Part shown: positions 1-6,892 of the stretch, piece by piece | Layout of the letters: each line of letters begins with the position of its first letter | How positions within the stretch are numbered: the stretch's first letter is position 1 | NCBI GenBank assembly: GCA_016296785.1 | Contig: JAEDHX010000074.1 | Span: forward strand, 1 to 9,207 | DNA: 9,207 bases | Direction: 5' to 3' | From: Coprococcus sp. | Lineage (GTDB): Bacteria > Bacillota > Clostridia > Lachnospirales > Lachnospiraceae | Translations under genes and position numbers: made by a program | The notes under the pieces: model-generated | The model's input: only the letters and a program-made list of their open reading frames with translations | What the model was told of the DNA's origin: nothing | Database searches by the model: none

Positions 1-1241
1 TCAATGCCCGCAATATCAGCAAGAGATATTGCAGCATTTTGGTCTGTTAAAGTACATGTAGGTGATTTAAAAACAAGCGTATCTGATAAAATAGCTGAAC
101 AAAGAATACCGGCTATTTGGCGGTCCGGTATTACGCCTTGCTCCTGATACATCTGATATACTATTGTGGCCGTACATCCAAGTGGCTGATTGCGGAAATA
201 CACAGGCATCCTAGTCTGAATATTAGCTATTCTGTGATGATCAATAATCTCAAGTATTTCAGCTTCTTCAACACCATCAACTGATTGGGTTCTTTCGTTA
301 TGATCTACAAGAACTAATTGTTTTTTTCTGGCGTTAATGAAGTTACGCCTTGATACAAGCCCTTTGTAATTACCATTTTCATCAATAACAGGAAAATATC
401 TGACTCTTGTTTTGGCCATAACAGATTTCAATGAATCAATTGTATCATCCTCATAAAAGGTCATAATATTATCCTTGATCATAAAATACTTTATTGGTAT
501 ACTCTGTCCTATTAGTCTGGCAACCTTATATGTGTCATTCTTTGTAATTAAAACAGCGCAATCATTATCCTTTGCCATAGCTAAAATATCATCAGATATC
601 TTATCAACTAAGCACACTATTATCATAGCCGCTTTACACTTTATTGCAGCGATTTGAGCAGATTCCCTATCACTTAGTATTACAATATCATTTTCATGAA
701 TATGCTGCTCCATAAGCTCAATATGAGCTGTTCCTATTACTACCTTGCCGTTTGGTACATATGAATGAGGATTGCCATTTATTAGTGTTCCACCAATTGT
801 ATTTGCAATCTGACTGAATTTAGTACGGGAAATATGGAGTATATTCTCATTTTCTTCAAGCATATATGCTTCAGCAATATCTCCAACTGTAAGAATTCCA
901 ATAACTTTATCATTTTTGATTACAGGAAGTGTTGTAGCATCATTATTTTGCATTATCTCAAATGCTTTCTTCATGGTAATTTCACCAGATACACCATCAA
1001 CAAGTCTGTATGCAATATCCTTAACCTGAGTATTAACATCCTTCACAAGTTCAGGTATAGGAACATCAAAGTAATTCAATACAAATTCAGTCTCTTTATT
1101 GATATTACCGGCTCTTTTTGGTATATATTTCTTTTCACTAATATTCTTAAGTGCTGCATATGCTATTGCTGAACAAATAGAATCAGTATCAGGATTTTTA
1201 TGGCCAATTACAAAAACCTCATCCTTTGGTACATTATGCAT
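1..1241 (-). CDS. ppaC: Manganese-dependent (family II) inorganic pyrophosphatase with CBS-DRTGG-CBS regulatory insert, C-terminus cut by window edge
   Basis: Cytoplasmic enzyme that hydrolyses pyrophosphate to two phosphates and so pulls biosynthetic reactions forward. The 413 visible residues start at ATG 1241, with AGGAGG at 1250-1255 eight bases upstream. The DHH-type catalytic domain is split. Its first part (about 1-70) carries GHKNPDTDS (H14, D18, D20). Then come CBS1 (about 75-127), a DRTGG-type domain (about 135-245, with DRES at 191-194) and CBS2 (about 250-305). The catalytic domain resumes with VDHNE (D313), IDHHR (H335, H336) and LSDT (D387). All seven metal ligands expected from the family are therefore present. 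The C-terminal DHHA2 domain with its SRKKQ-type substrate motif lies beyond base 1. In studied relatives, AMP or ADP inhibits and ATP or diadenosine polyphosphates activate through the CBS pair; that is family knowledge, not visible here. The gene lies downstream of carB on the same strand, probably as its own unit. The symbol is by family, not certain for this organism. Confidence 0.93.
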   Translation of the reverse strand, partial: MHNVPKDEVFVIGHKNPDTDSICSAIAYAALKNISEKKYIPKRAGNINKETEFVLNYFDVPIPELVKDVNTQVKDIAYRLVDGVSGEITMKKAFEIMQNNDATTLPVIKNDKVIGILTVGDIAEAYMLEENENILHISRTKFSQIANTIGGTLINGNPHSYVPNGKVVIGTAHIELMEQHIHENDIVILSDRESAQIAAIKCKAAMIIVCLVDKISDDILAMAKDNDCAVLITKNDTYKVARLIGQSIPIKYFMIKDNIMTFYEDDTIDSLKSVMAKTRVRYFPVIDENGNYKGLVSRRNFINARKKQLVLVDHNERTQSVDGVEEAEILEIIDHHRIANIQTRMPVYFRNQPLGCTATIVYQMYQEQGVIPDRQIAGILCSAILSDTLVFKSPTCTLTDQNAAISLADIAGI

Positions 1242-1249
1242 AAGTAATA

Positions 1250-1255
1250 CCTCCT
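1250..1255 (-). promoter_or_regulatory. Ribosome binding site of the pyrophosphatase gene
   Basis: A perfect AGGAGG lies 8 bases before ATG 1241. A second ATG at 1234 is out of frame, so this site fixes the start. Confidence 0.85.
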
Positions 1256-1268
1256 GAATATAAAATAC

Positions 1269-1299
1269 TAAGGACAAAGTGATTTTCACTCTGCCCCTA
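1269..1299 (-). terminator. Hairpin after carB, probable terminator
   Basis: In the minus-strand transcript, arms 1299-1286 and 1282-1269 pair over 14 bp, including three G-U pairs, around a three-base AAA loop. It lies about 50 bases after the carB stop. The bases after it are T-rich but interrupted (GTATTTTATATT), so termination may be inefficient. It could alternatively be a structured leader of the pyrophosphatase mRNA, because a candidate promoter abuts it. Confidence 0.5.
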
Positions 1300-1327
1300 A
1301 TCTAACACAATTTAAACATTTCTTCAA
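1299..1327 (-). promoter_or_regulatory. Candidate promoter of the pyrophosphatase gene
   Basis: On the minus strand, TTGAAG (1327-1322) and TAGATT (1304-1299) are spaced by 17 bases, and a TG one base before the -10 gives an extended -10. Each box matches the consensus at four of six positions. Predicted initiation falls inside the hairpin at 1269-1299, so terminator and promoter would overlap. This is a pattern match only. Confidence 0.33.
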
Positions 1328-1350
1328 TCAGTGTTTATCAATATATACTA

Positions 1351-4300
1351 TTATAATTCACCAATATCAACAAGTGACAACTTTCCACTTCCTGCAGTTT
1401 CAAGACTTGTAAGAAGTGCGTTTGCAGTATCAAGACTTGTTAGTACTGTAACGCCTGTTTCTACGGCATGACGTCTTATAATAAAGCCATCCTTACTTCT
1501 CTCTATACCCTGTGATGGGGTATCAATTATCAAATCTATTTCATGACTTAATATTAAATCAAGAAGATTTGGAGAAGGTGCTTCCACCTTATTAATAAAC
1601 TTTGCAGGGATATTATTTTCATTTAATACTCTGCAGGTGCTTCTTGTTGAATATATCTCATATCCTAACGCAGTAAATCTTCTCGCAATATCAATTGCAT
1701 CCATCTTATCAGAATCCTTTACTGTAAGAATCATCTTTTTTGTTCTAGGAAGGTTTACACCGGCGCCAAGAAAAGCTTTATATAGTGCTTCATTATAATC
1801 CTTAGATATTCCCAGGCACTCTCCTGTTGATTTCATCTCCGGACCAAGACTTATCTCGGCTCCTCTGATTTTCTCAAATGAGAATACAGGCATCTTAATA
1901 GCGAAATATCCGGCTTCAGGCTGAAGACCCGGTTCATATCCCATATCTCTAATCTTCTCACCTGTAATAACTCTTGTTGCCAAATCAACAATAGGAATAC
2001 CGGTTACCTTACTTATATATGGAACAGTACGGCTTGAACGTGGGTTAACCTCTATTACATATACCTCTTCACCATATGCAATAAACTGAATATTTATTAA
2101 TCCTATTACATGAAGACTATTTGCAAGTTTCTTTGTATAATCTTCAATAATTCTCTTTATTTTTGGAGATATTGTCTGTGCAGGATATACCGATATACTG
2201 TCTCCGGAATGAATTCCGGCTCTTTCAACATGCTCCATAATACCCGGAATAAGTATATCTTCACCATCACAGACGGCATCAACCTCAACCTCCTTGCCCA
2301 TAATATATTTATCAACAAGAATTGGGTGCTCCTGTGTGTGTCTGTTAATAATATCCATGAATTCAATTATATCTTTATCGGATATAGCAATCTGCATTCC
2401 CTGACCTCCAAGTACATACGAAGGTCTAACAAGCACAGGATATCCAAGCTCATTTGCAGCTGCAAGTGCTTCCTCACAGGTAAATACGGTTTTTCCGGCA
2501 GGTCTTGGTATACAACACTCTTCAAGGATTGCATCAAAAAGCTCTCTATCTTCTGCAGCATCTACATTCTCTGCACTTGTTCCAAGAATAGGCACTCCCA
2601 TATCCATAAGAGCCTCTGTCAACTTAATTGCCGTTTGTCCTCCAAACTGTACAACAGCTCCATCAGGCTTCTCAAGATTTACTATTGATTCAACATCTTC
2701 AACAGTAAGAGGTTCAAAATACAGCTTGTCAGCAATATCAAAATCAGTACTAACTGTCTCAGGATTATTGTTTACAATAATAGTCTGATATCCCTTCTTA
2801 GAGAAAGCCCATGTGCTATGAACTGAGCAATAGTCAAATTCAATACCTTGTCCAATTCTAATAGGACCTGAACCAAGAACCATTACTTTTTTTACACTAT
2901 GGTCCTCACTAACCTCATTTTCGCCATCAAAGCATGAATAGTAATATGGTGTTGCAGCATCAAATTCAGCAGCACAGGTATCAACCATTTTATAGGCCGC
3001 ATTTATACCATATGAGTATCTAAGCTGTCTAATCTCCTTCTCAGGTCTGTTAGTTAGTCTGCCAATTACCTTGTCAGGGAATTCAAGACGCTTTATTTTC
3101 TTCATAAGTTCCTTTGAAATATCTCCCTTTGAGTCAATAATTGCTTTTTCTGCTAATACAAGGTTACTAATCTTGTCAATAAACCATTTGTCTATCTTAG
3201 TAATATCATGTATCACATCATATGAAATACCTCTTCTGATACACTCGGCAATAACATAGATACGTCTGTCATCAACCTTATGAAGCATATCAAGAACCTG
3301 TTCATCCGTCTTATCCTTATATCTGCTAGACCATAACGAATCTACATGCTGTTCCAGTGAACGAAGAGCCTTCATAAGAGCACCTTCAAAATTAGTACAT
3401 ATACTCATTACCTCGCCAGTTGCTTTCATCTGTGTTGTTAAGTCGTGATCAGCTGCAATAAACTTATCAAAAGGCAGTCTTGGTATCTTTACAACAACAT
3501 AATCAAGTGTAGGTTCAAAGCTGGCAAATGTCTTCTTTGTAATAGCATTTTGTATCTCATCCAGATTATAACCAAGTGCAATCTTTGCAGACACTTTAGC
3601 TATTGGGTATCCTGTAGCTTTTGATGCAAGTGCAGAAGATCTGCTTACTCTAGGATTAACTTCAATTACACAATACTCAAAGGTAGTTGGATGAAGTGCA
3701 AACTGTACATTACAGCCACCTTTAATATTGAGCTCAGAAATAATATTAAGTGCTGAGCTTCTAAGCATCTGGTACTCCTTATCTCCAAGAGTCTGTGATG
3801 GTGCAACTACTATAGAGTCACCTGTATGAACACCAACAGGATCAAGGTTTTCCATATTACATACGGTAATACAAGTACCATTTGAATCACGCATTACCTC
3901 ATATTCTATTTCCTTCCAGCCTGCAATGCATCTTTCTACAAGGACCTGACCAACACGTGATAATCTAAGACCATTCATTAGTATCTCAACAAACTCTTCT
4001 TCATTTGAAGCAATTCCACCACCAGATCCGCCTAATGTATATGCCGGTCTAAGAACAACCGGATAACCAATCTTTGCAACAAAATCAAGACCTCCTTGAA
4101 CAGTAGTTACAACCTCCGAGGGTGCAACAGGCTCATTGATTTTCTCCATTGTCTTTTTAAACTCTAATCTATCCTCAGCTTTCTTAATTGTTGTTGATGA
4201 GGTTCCAATAAGCATTACATCATGCTCTCTTAGAAAGCCGGATTCTTCAAGCTCCATGGCAATATTTAGGGCAGCCTGTCCACCAAGTGTTGGCAAAAGA

Positions 4301-4554
4301 CTGTCAGGCTTTTCTTTTTCGATTACAGCCTTTACTACATCAGCTGTTAACGGCTCAATATACACCTTATCTGCAATATCCTTATCTGTCATAATTGTTG
4401 CAGGGTTTGAGTTAATCAAAACAACACACAGACCTTCTTCTTTAAGGGAACGGCAAGCCTGAGTTCCGGCATAGTCAAACTCTGCCGCCTGACCAATAAC
4501 AATAGGTCCTGAACCAATAACTACTACTTTTTTAATATTAGGATTCTTTGGCAT
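1351..4554 (-). CDS. carB: Carbamoyl-phosphate synthase, large (ammonia-dependent synthetase) subunit
   Basis: Makes carbamoyl phosphate from bicarbonate, ammonia passed over from CarA, and two ATP, for pyrimidine and arginine synthesis; cytoplasmic. The 1067 residues match the family's usual length. In order: carboxyphosphate synthetase half (about 1-400) with GSGPIVIGQAAEFDYAG (14-30) and the ATP-grasp loop GGSGGG (175-180); oligomerisation region (about 400-550); carbamate-phosphorylating half (about 555-935) with GSGPIRIGQGIEFDY (561-575) and GGQGMQ (716-721); and the C-terminal MGS-like allosteric domain (about 936-1067). Both halves keep the metal-binding EVNPR motif (298-302 and 835-839). 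The start ATG shares its first base with the last base of the carA stop (TAATG). GGAGGTG at 4563-4569, inside the end of carA, is its ribosome binding site, so translation is probably coupled. No frameshift is seen. The paralogous arginine-specific form cannot be excluded by sequence alone. Confidence 0.98.
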   Translation of the reverse strand: MPKNPNIKKVVVIGSGPIVIGQAAEFDYAGTQACRSLKEEGLCVVLINSNPATIMTDKDIADKVYIEPLTADVVKAVIEKEKPDSLLPTLGGQAALNIAMELEESGFLREHDVMLIGTSSTTIKKAEDRLEFKKTMEKINEPVAPSEVVTTVQGGLDFVAKIGYPVVLRPAYTLGGSGGGIASNEEEFVEILMNGLRLSRVGQVLVERCIAGWKEIEYEVMRDSNGTCITVCNMENLDPVGVHTGDSIVVAPSQTLGDKEYQMLRSSALNIISELNIKGGCNVQFALHPTTFEYCVIEVNPRVSRSSALASKATGYPIAKVSAKIALGYNLDEIQNAITKKTFASFEPTLDYVVVKIPRLPFDKFIAADHDLTTQMKATGEVMSICTNFEGALMKALRSLEQHVDSLWSSRYKDKTDEQVLDMLHKVDDRRIYVIAECIRRGISYDVIHDITKIDKWFIDKISNLVLAEKAIIDSKGDISKELMKKIKRLEFPDKVIGRLTNRPEKEIRQLRYSYGINAAYKMVDTCAAEFDAATPYYYSCFDGENEVSEDHSVKKVMVLGSGPIRIGQGIEFDYCSVHSTWAFSKKGYQTIIVNNNPETVSTDFDIADKLYFEPLTVEDVESIVNLEKPDGAVVQFGGQTAIKLTEALMDMGVPILGTSAENVDAAEDRELFDAILEECCIPRPAGKTVFTCEEALAAANELGYPVLVRPSYVLGGQGMQIAISDKDIIEFMDIINRHTQEHPILVDKYIMGKEVEVDAVCDGEDILIPGIMEHVERAGIHSGDSISVYPAQTISPKIKRIIEDYTKKLANSLHVIGLINIQFIAYGEEVYVIEVNPRSSRTVPYISKVTGIPIVDLATRVITGEKIRDMGYEPGLQPEAGYFAIKMPVFSFEKIRGAEISLGPEMKSTGECLGISKDYNEALYKAFLGAGVNLPRTKKMILTVKDSDKMDAIDIARRFTALGYEIYSTRSTCRVLNENNIPAKFINKVEAPSPNLLDLILSHEIDLIIDTPSQGIERSKDGFIIRRHAVETGVTVLTSLDTANALLTSLETAGSGKLSLVDIGEL

Positions 4555-5627
4555 TATTTTGACACCTCCATCATATTCATAAATGTATCAAACAAAAAGC
4601 CTGTATCAAGTGGTCCGGCACATGCTTCCGGATGAAATTGTACAGTCTGAGTATTCTTTCCAAGATAATGAACACCTTCTACAGTGCCATCATTTACATT
4701 AACAAAGCTAACCTCAGCAATCTTTCTGTCAAGACTATCCTCCTTGACCATATACCCATGATTCTGTGTGGAAATATATACTTTTCCGGTTTTCATATCT
4801 CTAACAGGATGATTTGCACCTCTGTGTCCATATTTCATTTTTTCTGTATCTCCACCATTTGCAAGTGCAAGCAACTGGTGACCAAGACATATAGCAAAAA
4901 TAGGAATATCAGTATCGAATAGCTTTTTAACTTCTTTTATAGTAGTTTTACAAGATTTAGGATCACCGGGACCATTAGTAAGCATTATACCATCAGGTGA
5001 ATCGGAAAGAATTTCTTCAGCAGGAGTTTCTGCCGGATATACCATGACATGACAGCCACGATTTACAAGAGATTTTACAATATTTTTCTTAACACCAAGA
5101 TCAACAACAGCGACACGATAACCATCGCCAGGGAAAACCATTTTTTTCTTACAGGTTACATCAAGAACAACATGACCCATATCCCATTCTTTAATCCTTT
5201 TTATAGAATCTTCAAGGACAAAATTCTCATCAGTTGTAATCATACCCTTCATAACACCTTTGTTACGAAGAATTTTTGTAAGTGCTCTCGTATCAATACC
5301 TTCAATACCTGTAATATTCTGAGCAACTAAGAATTCATTTATACTAATTTCACTTCTGAAATTACTTGGCACCTTACAGAGCTCTCTAACAATAAATCCG
5401 GACTGCCATGGTCTTTCAGCCTCCATATCCTCATGACACACTCCATAATTACCAATAAGCGGATATGTCATGCATACTGATTGTCCGGCATAAGAAGGAT
5501 CTGTCAGGACTTCGAGATAACCAGTCATTGAAGTATTAAATACAATCTCACTGATAATTTCTTTAGAAGAACCAATACTTTTTCCCTCGAAAACATGTCC
5601 ATCTTCAAGTATCAAAAATGCTTTCAT
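4554..5627 (-). CDS. carA: Carbamoyl-phosphate synthase, small (glutamine amidotransferase) subunit
   Basis: Releases ammonia from glutamine and delivers it through a tunnel to CarB. The 357 residues have the CarA N-terminal domain (about 1-150), which opens with the typical MKAFLILEDG, and a class I glutamine amidotransferase domain (about 170-355). Catalytic residues are visible: C247 in the nucleophile elbow (CLGHQ), and H332 and E334 in FHPEA. NGPGDP at 218-223 is the oxyanion-region motif. An in-frame ATG at 5648 would add seven residues. I chose ATG 5627 because AAAGGA (5637-5642) lies nine bases before it, the protein then begins where relatives do, and the bases before 5648 (TCGAAA) hold no binding site. 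The gene overlaps carB by one base and is translated from a leader with a terminator-like hairpin. It is complete, with no anomalies. Confidence 0.97.
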   Translation of the reverse strand: MKAFLILEDGHVFEGKSIGSSKEIISEIVFNTSMTGYLEVLTDPSYAGQSVCMTYPLIGNYGVCHEDMEAERPWQSGFIVRELCKVPSNFRSEISINEFLVAQNITGIEGIDTRALTKILRNKGVMKGMITTDENFVLEDSIKRIKEWDMGHVVLDVTCKKKMVFPGDGYRVAVVDLGVKKNIVKSLVNRGCHVMVYPAETPAEEILSDSPDGIMLTNGPGDPKSCKTTIKEVKKLFDTDIPIFAICLGHQLLALANGGDTEKMKYGHRGANHPVRDMKTGKVYISTQNHGYMVKEDSLDRKIAEVSFVNVNDGTVEGVHYLGKNTQTVQFHPEACAGPLDTGFLFDTFMNMMEVSK

Positions 5628-5663
5628 AAATCCCATTCCTTTCTTCATTTTCGATTTTTACTC

Positions 5664-5722
5664 AAAAAAAAAGAGTGAAACGGCGTTTTTACTTGTGAAA
5701 ACGCACCTTTGCATCTCTTTTT
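5664..5722 (-). terminator. Terminator-like hairpin with T9 run in the carA leader (attenuator or queH terminator)
   Basis: Read on the minus strand, AAAAAGAG (5722-5715) pairs with CTCTTTTT (5675-5668), and GCGTTTT (5704-5698) pairs perfectly with AAAACGC (5689-5683) around an eight-base loop. Short paired stretches with single-base bulges join the two. Nine T residues (5672-5664) follow at once, as in an intrinsic terminator. It starts about 50 bases after the queH stop and ends about 36 bases before the carA ATG. No promoter fits between it and carA, so carAB transcripts must read through it. I see no PyrR-type binding loop. Confidence 0.65.
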
Positions 5723-5736
5723 CATGATTTTTACAA

Positions 5737-5765
5737 ATTTTATCACATTTGTTTTCTATATACAA
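5737..5765 (-). promoter_or_regulatory. Candidate sigma-A promoter of carAB
   Basis: On the minus strand, TTGTAT (5765-5760) and TAAAAT (5742-5737) are separated by exactly 17 bases. Initiation would be near 5730, about eight bases before the terminator-like hairpin. The promoter begins just after the queH stop codon, so carAB can be transcribed independently of queH. Pattern match only. Confidence 0.5.
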
Positions 5766-5772
5766 CATATTT

Positions 5773-6390
5773 TTAATATTTTTTTCTGCTAAATTCGCAA
5801 CCACAAAAATCCTGACGGTATAAGCTATATTCCTTAGATAACTCTATAGATCTTTTATATCCATTTTTCTTTTTAAAATCACTAAACAGATATGTTATTC
5901 CATACTTCTTACCAAGCTCTATACCAATTTGATTTATCCAGGCTGCATTCTTATGTGGGCTGATAGATAACGTTGTTGTAAATAAATCATAATTATTCTT
6001 TACTGCATAAACAGCACTTTTTTCCATACGAAGCTTATAGCATTCGTAGCATCTTGCACCTCTTTCCGGCAAATTTTCCATTCCCCTTGCCATATTCAAA
6101 AATGCATCACTATCATGTTCTTCAAGCTTGGTATCAACAGTACTGTCCTTATATACAGATTCTACAAAACGAAATAATTCGTTATATCTTTTCATATATT
6201 CCTCATAATCAGTAATATTAGGATTATAAAAATACGCCGTTATATCAAAATACTTATGTAGGATTTCTAAACAATGACTGCTACATGGGGCACAGCAACA
6301 ATGAAGAAGAAGTCTTTTATTACAAGATTCTTTAGATAATTCTTCTATTTGTCTTTCCATCATCATATAATAATTATTATTTTCACTCAT
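5773..6390 (-). CDS. queH: Epoxyqueuosine reductase QueH (formerly DUF208)
   Basis: Reduces epoxyqueuosine to queuosine at the wobble position (34) of tRNAs with GUN anticodons (Asp, Asn, His, Tyr), the last step of queuosine synthesis. It is the cobalamin-independent alternative to QueG. The 205 residues carry the family's cysteine signatures: HCCCAPC (30-36), CYEC (114-117) and near the C-terminus FCGC (195-198). In the studied family, the adjacent cysteine pair and the CxxC hold a 4Fe-4S cluster with a neighbouring iron; here these would be C32/C33 and C114/C117. YNPNI (55-59) is also typical. The start ATG has AGGAG at 6397-6401, six bases upstream. No other queuosine gene is in the window, and no preQ1 riboswitch is evident in the leader. 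It shares an overlapping bidirectional promoter region with the small gene on the other strand. Confidence 0.93.
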   Translation of the reverse strand: MSENNNYYMMMERQIEELSKESCNKRLLLHCCCAPCSSHCLEILHKYFDITAYFYNPNITDYEEYMKRYNELFRFVESVYKDSTVDTKLEEHDSDAFLNMARGMENLPERGARCYECYKLRMEKSAVYAVKNNYDLFTTTLSISPHKNAAWINQIGIELGKKYGITYLFSDFKKKNGYKRSIELSKEYSLYRQDFCGCEFSRKKY

Positions 6391-6455
6391 ATGAATCTCC
6401 TTTTTTGTAAAATAATAACAACAAAATACGTGATTTATATTGAAAATAGTAAATT

Positions 6456-6472
6456 TTGGGCATTTTGCCTAA
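6456..6472. repeat. Short inverted repeat touching the -35 box
   Basis: TTGGGCA and TGCCTAA (one G-T mismatch) flank three T residues and end at the base before the -35 of the plus-strand promoter. It could be an operator for a regulator of either promoter, but short imperfect palindromes arise by chance in AT-rich DNA. Confidence 0.3.
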
Positions 6473-6501
6473 TTGACTTTGTTATATCTTTACAATATAC
6501 T
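6473..6501 (+). promoter_or_regulatory. Promoter of the 77-residue protein gene, plus direction
   Basis: TTGACT (6473-6478) and TATACT (6496-6501), each five of six matches, are separated by exactly 17 bases. Initiation would be near 6508, a leader of about 46 bases before ATG 6554. This is the best plus-strand promoter match seen in the window. Confidence 0.65.
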
Positions 6502-6526
6502 ATAAATAGTTACTAAAATGTGTCAA
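6499..6526 (-). promoter_or_regulatory. Promoter candidate for queH, minus direction
   Basis: A perfect TTGACA (6526-6521) and TATAGT (6504-6499; five of six matches) are separated by 16 bases on the minus strand. Initiation would be near 6492, giving queH a leader of about 100 bases. Its -10 overlaps the -10 of the plus-strand promoter. Confidence 0.55.
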
Positions 6527-6553
6527 AACCAGTAATAAATGGAGGTGTGAGCC

Positions 6554-6787
6554 ATGACAGTTGAACAGGCAATCAAAAAGTATAAACTTGAGCCAGTTAG
6601 TGTCAATCTGGCAAAGGCTAAAGCAAAAGAACTCAACGTTGATGAAGTTCTGTATATGAATGTTCAGAAAAACAAATATGCATATATAGTACGTGATGCA
6701 CGAGGAACAATGCTTTATTCCGATGAAAGAAGTCTATATACAAAACTCTATAAAGGTTTAAGAGTTACTCCTTTGGAGGTTAAATAA
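6554..6787 (+). CDS. Small conserved-looking hypothetical protein, 77 residues
   Basis: I do not recognise this protein. It is the only gene on the plus strand. That it is real is supported by a strong promoter match (6473-6501), a near-perfect ribosome binding site (GGAGGTG at 6541-6547, six bases before the ATG) and no larger gene opposite. The sequence is soluble-looking and lysine-rich, without signal peptide, membrane helix or cysteine. It has an N-terminal helix-like part (1-30, lysine and alanine rich), then alternating stretches that suggest a small beta sheet (about 32-57: VLYMNVQKNKYAYIVRDARG), and a basic C-terminal part. This could be a compact regulatory or nucleic-acid-binding protein, but that is a guess from composition. 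It is divergent from queH and convergent with the membrane-protein cluster. Confidence 0.8.
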   Translation: MTVEQAIKKYKLEPVSVNLAKAKAKELNVDEVLYMNVQKNKYAYIVRDARGTMLYSDERSLYTKLYKGLRVTPLEVK

Positions 6788-6826
6788 TACAATAACCTTT
6801 AAGATATTGATACACACACTAAATTT

Positions 6827-6888
6827 TATGGGATGTATTTTTCCATATCCACTTCTCCCCTATGCGATATGGTATTATACATCCCATA
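6827..6888 (+). terminator. Large inverted repeat between convergent genes, probable terminator of the 77-residue protein gene
   Basis: Outer arms 6827-6837 and 6878-6888 pair perfectly over 11 bp. After an internal loop, inner arms 6843-6849 and 6866-6872 pair perfectly over 7 bp, with a 16-base loop. On the plus strand it is followed by a T-rich tail (TTCTTTATATT). On the minus strand it starts five bases after the stop at 6893-6895 but has no T run, so termination in that direction is less sure. Confidence 0.5.
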
Positions 6889-6892
6889 TTCT

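Noticed and set aside
834..1172. Open frame on the plus strand, 112 codons
   Set aside because: It lies opposite the well-conserved pyrophosphatase CDS, has a low-complexity composition (I, N, F, C, K) and no ribosome binding site or family match.
2157..2561. Two short minus-strand frames within carB
   Set aside because: They are alternate frames of the same strand; the CarB frame is unbroken and conserved through this region.
2110..2688. Open frame on the plus strand, 192 codons, inside carB
   Set aside because: Antisense to the intact second half of CarB, cysteine- and asparagine-rich in a way typical of complement reading, no recognisable domain.
4136..4462. Open frame on the plus strand opposite the start of carB
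   Set aside because: Serine-rich complement of a conserved ATP-grasp coding region with no initiation signals.
4632..5330. Two plus-strand frames (4632-4922 and 5049-5330) opposite carA
   Set aside because: Both are complementary to the conserved amidotransferase and N-terminal domains of CarA and have no supporting signals.
5628..5648. Upstream ATG at 5648 as the carA start
   Set aside because: No ribosome binding site before it, and the added seven residues are not part of the usual CarA N-terminus; the binding site lies between the two ATGs.
5649..5772. PyrR-binding attenuator in the carA leader
   Set aside because: A terminator-like hairpin exists, but I could not find the conserved PyrR recognition loop or the alternative antiterminator arms.
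6391..6553. preQ1 riboswitch in the queH leader
   Set aside because: No stem with the C-rich loop and A-rich tail of the preQ1 aptamers could be seen on the minus strand.
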